This document shows positions 6,308-10,107 of a DNA stretch of 10,107 bases, piece by piece. The notes beneath the pieces are model-generated. The model was not told where the DNA came from. It worked only from the letters and a program-made list of their open reading frames with translations, and ran no database searches. A program made the translations under genes and the position numbers. The stretch's first letter is position 1; each line of letters opens with the position of its first letter. The stretch lies in NCBI GenBank assembly GCA_027036755.1, contig JALWDV010000543.1:1-10107 (forward strand), given 5' to 3'. This stretch comes from Anaerolineae bacterium (GTDB lineage Bacteria; Chloroflexota; Anaerolineae; J102).

Positions 6308-6321
6308 CTCCGGCATACTTC

Positions 6322-6831
6322 ATGGACCGACTTTACACCCCCTGGCGATGGGACTACATGGTGAATCCCAAGCCCAAAAACTGTCCTTTCTGCGAGTACA
6401 TCGTTCAGGATCCCAGCCATGATCCTGAAAGTTACATCCTGCACCGAGCGCCTCACTCCTTCGTCATCCTCAATCGTTATCCCTACTCCAACGGGCATCT
6501 GATGGTGCTGCCCAATGTGCATGTCAGCACGCTGGAGGTGTTGGATGACGCCGCGCTGTTCGAGCTGATGAAGCTGACCACGTACAGCACGCAGATTTTG
6601 AAGGCGGCCTATCATCCTCATGGTTTCAATGTGGGCATCAACATCGGCAAGGCCGCGGGCGCGGGCATGGAGGAGCATCTGCACATTCACATCGTGCCCC
6701 GGTGGCAGGGCGACACCAATTTCATGCCCGTCATTGGCAAGACCAAGGTGATGCCCGAGACCCTGGATAGCGTTTACGCCCGTCTCAAGCGCGTCATGGA
6801 GGAGATCGAGCCACCCGTTTTCGGCGCATAA
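6322..6831 (+). CDS. HIT-family protein, Ap4A phosphorylase/hydrolase-like
   Basis: Encodes 169 aa, normal for the family. HIT proteins bind nucleotides and hydrolyse or transfer nucleotidyl groups, for instance from diadenosine polyphosphates. The histidine triad is HLHIHIV with His at 119, 121 and 123, preceded by NIGKAAGAGMEE and followed by PRWQGDTNFMPV. That wording is typical of the actinobacterial Ap4A phosphorylase type (Mycobacterium Rv2613c). CPFC (21-24) suggests the zinc-binding pair found in several HIT proteins, and NRYPYSNGHLMVLP (51-64) forms the nucleotide pocket. The N-terminus MDRLYTPWRWDYM is the usual start of this subgroup, which fixes the ATG at 6322 although no Shine-Dalgarno sequence is seen. 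Soluble and cytosolic. It precedes the acyl-CoA dehydrogenase by 76 nt on the same strand; cotranscription is possible but not shown. Confidence 0.9.
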   Translation: MDRLYTPWRWDYMVNPKPKNCPFCEYIVQDPSHDPESYILHRAPHSFVILNRYPYSNGHLMVLPNVHVSTLEVLDDAALFELMKLTTYSTQILKAAYHPHGFNVGINIGKAAGAGMEEHLHIHIVPRWQGDTNFMPVIGKTKVMPETLDSVYARLKRVMEEIEPPVFGA

Positions 6832-6892
6832 TCAGCTTTTTATCGCACGATCTTTTTCTCTCGCATTCCTCTCACACCTCACAACTTAACAC

Positions 6893-6898
6893 AAGGAG
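6893..6898 (+). promoter_or_regulatory. Strong ribosome-binding site of the acyl-CoA dehydrogenase
   Basis: AAGGAG lies 9 nt before the ATG at 6908 and decides that start. It contrasts with the absent sites of glnS, the lipoprotein and the HIT gene. Confidence 0.75.
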
Positions 6899-6907
6899 CT
6901 TTGACAA

Positions 6908-8086
6908 ATGGATCTGCATCTCAATGAAGAGCATGTCATGATTCGGGACGCGGCCCGGGATTTCGCCCAGAATGAAATCGCGCCGGTGGCTGCGCATTAC
7001 GATGAGACGGGCGAATTTCCTCTGCCCATTATCAGAAAAATGGGGGAGATGGGCTTTATGGGCATCGAAATGCCGGAGGAATATGGGGGCGCGGGGATGG
7101 ACGCCATCGCCTACGTCCTGGCCATGGAGGAGATCGCCAAAGCGGATGTGGCCGTTTCCACCATCATGTCGGTCAACAATTCGCTCTATTGTCATGGCAT
7201 CTACACCTTCGGCGACGAGGAGCAAAGACAGGAGTGGCTGGTTCCCATCACCACGGGCGAGCAAATCGGCGCATACGCGCTGACCGAGCCCATGTCCGGC
7301 TCCGATGCGGGCACCATGCGCACCCGGGCCGTGCTCAGCGAGGATGGCTCGCATTACATCATCAACGGGCGCAAATCGTGGATCACCTCGGGGCCCGTGG
7401 CCAATCGCCTGGTGCTCTTCGCTGTCACCGATCCGGACGCCAGGCCCAAACATCGCGGCATCACCGCTTTCCTCATCGACACCAGCAAGCCCGGCTTCAC
7501 GCCCGGCAAGGAAGAACCCAAGCTGGGCATCCGCGCGTCGGCCACCTGCGAGATTATGTTCGATGATTACAAATGCCCGGTGGAGAATGTGCTGGGCAAA
7601 CCGGGCCAGGGTTTCAAGATCGCCATGACCGTGCTGGATGCGGGCCGCATCGGCATCGCCAGCCAGGCCCTGGGCGTGGCCGAAGCCGCGTACGAGGCCA
7701 GCGTGGTGTACGCCCGGGAGCGGATCGCGTTCGGGCGTCCCATCGGCGAGTTCCAGATGATCCAGCAGAAGATAGCGGACATGAAGACCCGCATCGAGGC
7801 CAGCCGGTTGTTGATTTATCAGGCCGCGTTGGCCAAGCAGGAGGCCAAGAAGACGGGCAAGCGCTTCACCACCGAGGCGGCCATGGCCAAGCTCTTCGCC
7901 AGCGAAACCGCGATGTTCGTCACCCATCAGGCGGTGCAGATTCACGGCGGCATGGGATACTCGAAAGAGCTGCCCATCGAGAGATACTTCCGCGACGCCA
8001 AGATCACCGAGATTTACGAAGGCGCCAGCGAGATCCAGCGCATGGTCATCGCCCGCAACGAGCTGGGCCTGCGCGGCAGTTGCTGA
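6908..8086 (+). CDS. Acyl-CoA dehydrogenase, short-chain type
   Basis: Encodes 392 aa, close to the usual 380-390 aa. It removes two hydrogens from an acyl-CoA to give the trans-2-enoyl-CoA, with FAD as cofactor and electron-transferring flavoprotein as the usual acceptor. Domain order is complete: N-terminal helices (about 1-120), the beta domain with the first signature AYALTEPMSGSDAG (122-135) and KSWITSG (156-162), then the C-terminal helical domain. The C-terminal signature IHGGMGYSKELPIERYFRDA (345-364) and IYEGASEIQR (369-378) are present. The catalytic base is Glu371, the position used by short/medium-chain and butyryl-CoA enzymes. No signal peptide. Butyryl-CoA or another short or branched acyl-CoA is a reasonable substrate guess, but no etfAB, thiolase or enoyl-CoA hydratase is in view. 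Confidence 0.93.
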   Translation: MDLHLNEEHVMIRDAARDFAQNEIAPVAAHYDETGEFPLPIIRKMGEMGFMGIEMPEEYGGAGMDAIAYVLAMEEIAKADVAVSTIMSVNNSLYCHGIYTFGDEEQRQEWLVPITTGEQIGAYALTEPMSGSDAGTMRTRAVLSEDGSHYIINGRKSWITSGPVANRLVLFAVTDPDARPKHRGITAFLIDTSKPGFTPGKEEPKLGIRASATCEIMFDDYKCPVENVLGKPGQGFKIAMTVLDAGRIGIASQALGVAEAAYEASVVYARERIAFGRPIGEFQMIQQKIADMKTRIEASRLLIYQAALAKQEAKKTGKRFTTEAAMAKLFASETAMFVTHQAVQIHGGMGYSKELPIERYFRDAKITEIYEGASEIQRMVIARNELGLRGSC

Positions 8087-8135
8087 TGTTGAATATCATG
8101 GATTGATGCACCCCATGTAGTTTTCAGTCCGCCCC

Positions 8136-8204
8136 AAAGCCGGAGATTGGAGATTTTGAATAGTGGCGATACAATAAATCTGTCCAATGCCAATCTCCGG
8201 CTTT
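8136..8204 (+). promoter_or_regulatory. Promoter and putative operator of the toxin-antitoxin operon
   Basis: TTGGAG (8147-8152) and TACAAT (8170-8175) are 17 bp apart, a good sigma-70 layout, with a start expected near 8182. Perfect 15-bp inverted arms, AAAGCCGGAGATTGG (8136-8150) and CCAATCTCCGGCTTT (8190-8204), frame it. The left arm covers the start of the -35 and the right arm lies just past the start site. This suits autoregulation by an antitoxin or toxin-antitoxin complex. The same arms could instead end the upstream gene as a hairpin, but there is no T-run. Confidence 0.6.
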
Positions 8205-8232
8205 ATGAAGTCTCTTTTCGCATTTTGAAGTT

Positions 8233-8448
8233 ATGTATTCCCACACCGATTACAAAGACGAGATCATCCAGGAAGTGCAAGCGACGCCGGAAGAATATCG
8301 TCCGGCCTTGTTAGAGATCATCCGTCTTTTTCGCCAGAGCGTGACTTTGCCGCCCGCCGAGATCACTTTTCGGCAGGGCTGGGAGGAAGTCCGACTGGGG
8401 GAGACCAGGCCTGTTTATGAACTCTGGGAGGATATCGATGCCGAATGA
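8233..8448 (+). CDS. Putative antitoxin of a RelE/ParE-type module
   Basis: Encodes 71 aa, acidic overall, as usual for an antitoxin. An N-terminal helical part (DEIIQEVQATPEEYRPALLEIIRLF, about 9-33) is followed by a short linker and a C-terminal tail, FRQGWEEVRLGETRPVYELWEDIDAE, which should wrap the toxin. Small proteins with this 'FRQGW...LWE.IDAE' ending precede RelE-like toxins in cyanobacteria and Chloroflexota as I recall them; I did not search a database. No DNA-binding motif such as ribbon-helix-helix is obvious. Its last 11 nt overlap the toxin start, so the two are translationally coupled. ATG 8233 has only a weak GAAG upstream. It lies directly behind the inverted-repeat promoter. 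Confidence 0.7.
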   Translation: MYSHTDYKDEIIQEVQATPEEYRPALLEIIRLFRQSVTLPPAEITFRQGWEEVRLGETRPVYELWEDIDAE

Positions 8449-8785
8449 ATCGGGAAGGACGATTCGGATCGAGTTCACTCCTACTTTCAAAAGGAATCTG
8501 CGGGCTCTGGCCAAAAAATACAGGCATATTCGTTCTGATGTGCAGCCGATTATTGAGCGATTGCAATCAGGAGTAGTGCTGGGGGATCAAGTTCCTGGCG
8601 TCGGGCATACCATTTTCAAGGTGAGAGTGCGAAATAGTGATATCCAAAAGGGGAAAAGTTCGGGATATCGGGTGATTTACTACCTCAAATCAGGTGACAA
8701 TATCATCCTCATCACTATTTACTCCAAGCTCGATCAGGGCGATATTTCGCCGCGGCGAATTCGTCAAATCCTCAATGAGATATAG
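8438..8785 (+). CDS. RelE/ParE-superfamily toxin
   Basis: Encodes 115 aa from the ATG at 8438. An earlier in-frame ATG (8417) exists, but GGGAGGA at 8426-8432 lies 5 nt before 8438 and decides the start. RelE-type toxins cleave mRNA on the ribosome; ParE-type toxins poison gyrase; this sequence alone does not separate the two. Seen: IEFTPTFKRNLRALAKKYR (11-29), the helical start of the fold, then the beta core with FKVRVRNSDIQKGKSSGYRVIYYL (60-83) and LITIYSKLDQGDIS (91-104). Basic and hydroxyl residues that could serve an RNase site include Lys61, Arg63, Arg65, Lys71, Lys73, Arg78 and Tyr95. The gene overlaps the antitoxin by 11 nt and is followed closely by the oxidoreductase, so all three are likely on one mRNA. 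Confidence 0.8.
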   Translation: MPNESGRTIRIEFTPTFKRNLRALAKKYRHIRSDVQPIIERLQSGVVLGDQVPGVGHTIFKVRVRNSDIQKGKSSGYRVIYYLKSGDNIILITIYSKLDQGDISPRRIRQILNEI

Positions 8786-8789
8786 GAGG
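8784..8789 (+). promoter_or_regulatory. Ribosome-binding site overlapping the toxin stop codon
   Basis: AGGAGG overlaps the last two bases of the toxin's TAG stop (8783-8785). It is 7 nt from the ATG at 8797 but only 1 nt from the GTG at 8791, so the ATG is the real start of the oxidoreductase. The arrangement implies readthrough coupling from the toxin gene. Confidence 0.75.
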
Positions 8790-8796
8790 CGTGATC

Positions 8797-9843
8797 ATGC
8801 GCGCAGTTGTTTTTCGAGAACATAGCCCGGAGCTGAATGTCTACGACGTGGTCGATGACATGCCTGTGCCCGAGCCAGGCCCGGACGAGGTGCTGATCAA
8901 GGTGCATTATTCCGCGCTCAATCGTCTGGATGACTGGGTGCGCAAGGGCTGGCCTGGCCTGAATCTCGCTCTCCCCCACATTCCCGGCAGCGATTTCGCG
9001 GGAGAGATCGCGGCGGTGGGGGAGCAGGTGCGCGGTTGGGAGGTGGGGCGGCTCGTCACGGGCAACCCCACCCTGTTTTGCGGCCAGTGCCGCTACTGCC
9101 TGCAGGGCAATCAACATCTGTGCGAGCATTTCAGCATCGTGGGCGAGCATGTGCCCGGAGCCTGCGCCGAGTATATGAAGCTCCCCGCCCGCAACCTCAT
9201 CGCCATCCCCGAGGGCGTGGACCTGAAGCTGGCCGCGGCCGGGAGTCTGGTGGGCGTGACGGCCTGGCGCAATCTCATCGTGGATGGCGGTCTGCGGCCC
9301 AACGAGACCGTGCTCATCGTGGGCGCGGGCGGCGGCGTGAACATGATCGCGCTGCAACTGGCGAAGGCGGTGGGAGCCGCCGCGTGGGTGGTGGCGGGCA
9401 GCGCCTGGAAGGCGGAGAAGGCGCGGGAGCTGGGCGCGGACTGGGTCATCGACCGCAGCCAGGAGCCCAACTGGGCCAGGGCCGTGTGGAAGAAGAGCGG
9501 CGGTCGCGGTGTGGACGTGGTGGTGGACAACGTGGGCCAGGCCACCTGGAAGAGCAGCTTGCGGGCGCTGGGCAAGCATGGCCGCCTGCTGACTGTGGGC
9601 GGCACCACCGGCTACAATGCCGAAGTCCCCGTCAATCTCATCTTCGGGCGTCAGCAGCGCATCATCGGCAGCACCATGGGCAATATGGAGGACGCCCGCA
9701 ACGCGTTCGATTTCATTTTCTCGGGCAAGATCACGCCCGTCATCGACAGCGTCTGGCCCCTGGAGGGCTATGTGGATGCGCTGAAGAAGATGCTGGCGGG
9801 CGAGCATTTCGGCAAGCTGGTTATCGATGTTTGGGCGGCGTGA
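8797..9843 (+). CDS. MDR-family NAD(P)-dependent oxidoreductase with structural zinc only
   Basis: Encodes 348 aa, typical for medium-chain dehydrogenase/reductases. Seen: an N-terminal GroES-like domain with GSDFAGEIAAVGEQV (64-78), a four-cysteine structural zinc lobe (Cys95, 98, 101, 109: CGQCRYC then C), and a Rossmann domain with VLIVGAGGGVNMIALQLAKA (172-191) and DVVVDNVG (240-247). The catalytic zinc ligands of alcohol dehydrogenases are missing: the usual Cys is Asn42 in SALNRLDDW, and GHE is replaced by Gly-Ser-Asp (64-66). That points to a quinone-oxidoreductase or enoyl/acryloyl-CoA-reductase type rather than an alcohol dehydrogenase, while the structural lobe is kept. The last Gly of the usual dinucleotide motif is Asn182, a small oddity. 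It lies 11 nt after the toxin gene. Substrate unknown. Confidence 0.85.
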   Translation: MRAVVFREHSPELNVYDVVDDMPVPEPGPDEVLIKVHYSALNRLDDWVRKGWPGLNLALPHIPGSDFAGEIAAVGEQVRGWEVGRLVTGNPTLFCGQCRYCLQGNQHLCEHFSIVGEHVPGACAEYMKLPARNLIAIPEGVDLKLAAAGSLVGVTAWRNLIVDGGLRPNETVLIVGAGGGVNMIALQLAKAVGAAAWVVAGSAWKAEKARELGADWVIDRSQEPNWARAVWKKSGGRGVDVVVDNVGQATWKSSLRALGKHGRLLTVGGTTGYNAEVPVNLIFGRQQRIIGSTMGNMEDARNAFDFIFSGKITPVIDSVWPLEGYVDALKKMLAGEHFGKLVIDVWAA

Positions 9844-9845
9844 GA

Positions 9846-9874
9846 TTGAAAATTCGCGCAGAATAGGTTACAAT
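9846..9874 (+). promoter_or_regulatory. Near-consensus sigma-70-type promoter reading into element B
   Basis: TTGAAA (9846-9851) and TACAAT (9869-9874) are separated by exactly 17 bp, a strong match to consensus. Transcription would start near 9881 and run into the MITE-like copy that begins at 9897. The natural target gene is presumably beyond the window. Confidence 0.55.
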
Positions 9875-9896
9875 GATCATGCACGGCTAATTGATT

Positions 9897-10107
9897 TGGG
9901 TGCGTCCTATTTCGGTTGAAGAAACAGCAACGCCGCCAGCGCCGGGGGATGAAGTCCCCCGGCTAGAAACAGCGCCCCTTCGGGGCTAGCCGGATTTATC
10001 CGGCGCTGTTTTGTAGCCCCGCGACTTCATCGCCGGGCGGACGTGGCGAACGCCACTATAGCGATTCGGGTTGTGAACATTCATCATTCGGCCAAAACGC
10101 CCGGCTG
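9897..10107 (-). mobile_element. MITE-like element, copy B (cut by window edge)
   Basis: Inverted copy of 5731-5930. It starts with the terminal repeat TGGGTGCGTCCTA (9897-9909) and runs off the window; about 26 bp, including the far terminus, should follow. Gap-free alignment to copy A needs one 11-nt insertion (extra GTCCGCCCGGC in the orientation of A, next to the TT-loop hairpin) and four substitutions in 200 bases. The hairpin stems GTGGCG/CGCCAC, CCGGAT/ATCCGG and GCCCC/GGGGC are all kept, and the GCA loop of A is GAA here. The extra 11 nt lengthen the outer stem, so B may be the fuller form and A a deletion derivative. Confidence 0.75.

Larger units (their letters stand above)
5639..6321. 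other. Repeat-rich intergenic gap
   Basis: No gene is supported in this 683-bp gap. It is largely accounted for by the 16-nt dispersed repeat (5669-5694), MITE-like element A (5705-5930), an inverted shorter relative of the dispersed repeat (5949-5972), the 88-bp palindromic repeat (6033-6120) and the promoter region of the HIT gene (6230-6307). An 11-bp piece of the MITE terminus, AAATAGGACGC, recurs at 6174-6184, perhaps a relic of a related element. Confidence 0.7.

Noticed and set aside
6872..7945. Long minus-strand frame opposite the acyl-CoA dehydrogenase, and a similar one (8764-9807) opposite the MDR gene
   Set aside because: His/Gly/Ala-rich antisense shadows without motifs. The plus-strand genes have ribosome-binding sites and full domain signatures.
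8136..8204. Intrinsic terminator of the acyl-CoA dehydrogenase
   Set aside because: The 15-bp stem has a 39-nt loop and no T-run, and it encloses a good promoter, so a regulatory reading fits better, although a role in termination is not excluded.
8791..8796. GTG start for the MDR gene
   Set aside because: The AGGAGG would be only 1 nt away. The ATG at 8797 is 7 nt away and begins with the MRAVVF typical of the family.

Overview
The window looks like a GC-rich bacterial chromosome, most likely from the Chloroflexota (Anaerolineae-like). This rests on overall protein flavour: a Gln-tRNA synthetase with a GatB-like tail, an actinobacterial/Chloroflexi-type HIT protein, a cyanobacteria/Chloroflexi-type RelE-like module, and intergenic DNA full of small dispersed palindromes. 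No rRNA or other taxonomic marker is present, so this is an inference. There are no rRNA genes, CRISPR arrays or autonomous transposase genes, and I found no tRNA.

Layout. 1-714 holds no credible gene; it is a cluster of short palindromes and dispersed repeats. 715-3914 (minus strand) is a two-gene operon: glnS, with a C-terminal GatB/YqeY-type tail, translationally coupled by a 4-nt ATGA overlap to a TylF-like SAM-dependent methyltransferase. 3915-4396 is a divergent intergenic region with a nested inverted repeat, a probable extended -10 promoter for glnS, and a TATAAT placed 6 nt before the ATG of the next gene, implying leaderless transcription. 4397-5638 (plus) is an orphan substrate-binding lipoprotein with no transporter partners in view.

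5639-6321 is a repeat-rich gap. It holds a 226-bp MITE-like element with 13-bp terminal inverted repeats and several internal hairpins, an 88-bp palindromic repeat, and a promoter flanked by a perfect 13-bp inverted repeat. Genes then run on the plus strand: a HIT-family nucleotide-binding protein (6322-6831), a short-chain-type acyl-CoA dehydrogenase (6908-8086), and an apparent tricistronic unit of antitoxin (8233), RelE/ParE-like toxin (8438) and zinc-containing MDR oxidoreductase (8797). The toxin overlaps the antitoxin by 11 nt, and the oxidoreductase's ribosome-binding site overlaps the toxin stop codon. The promoter of this unit is bracketed by a perfect 15-bp inverted repeat.

The most notable structure is a second copy of the MITE-like element at 9897-10107 (cut by the window edge). 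It is in opposite orientation, about 98% identical to the first, and differs by one 11-nt indel and four substitutions over 200 aligned bases. The two copies bracket the whole HIT / acyl-CoA dehydrogenase / toxin-antitoxin / oxidoreductase block of about 4 kb. Copy B lies just downstream of a near-consensus promoter (TTGAAA-17-TACAAT) that now reads into it. The metabolic genes suggest acyl-CoA oxidation and quinone or enoyl-type reduction, but no complete pathway is encoded here.
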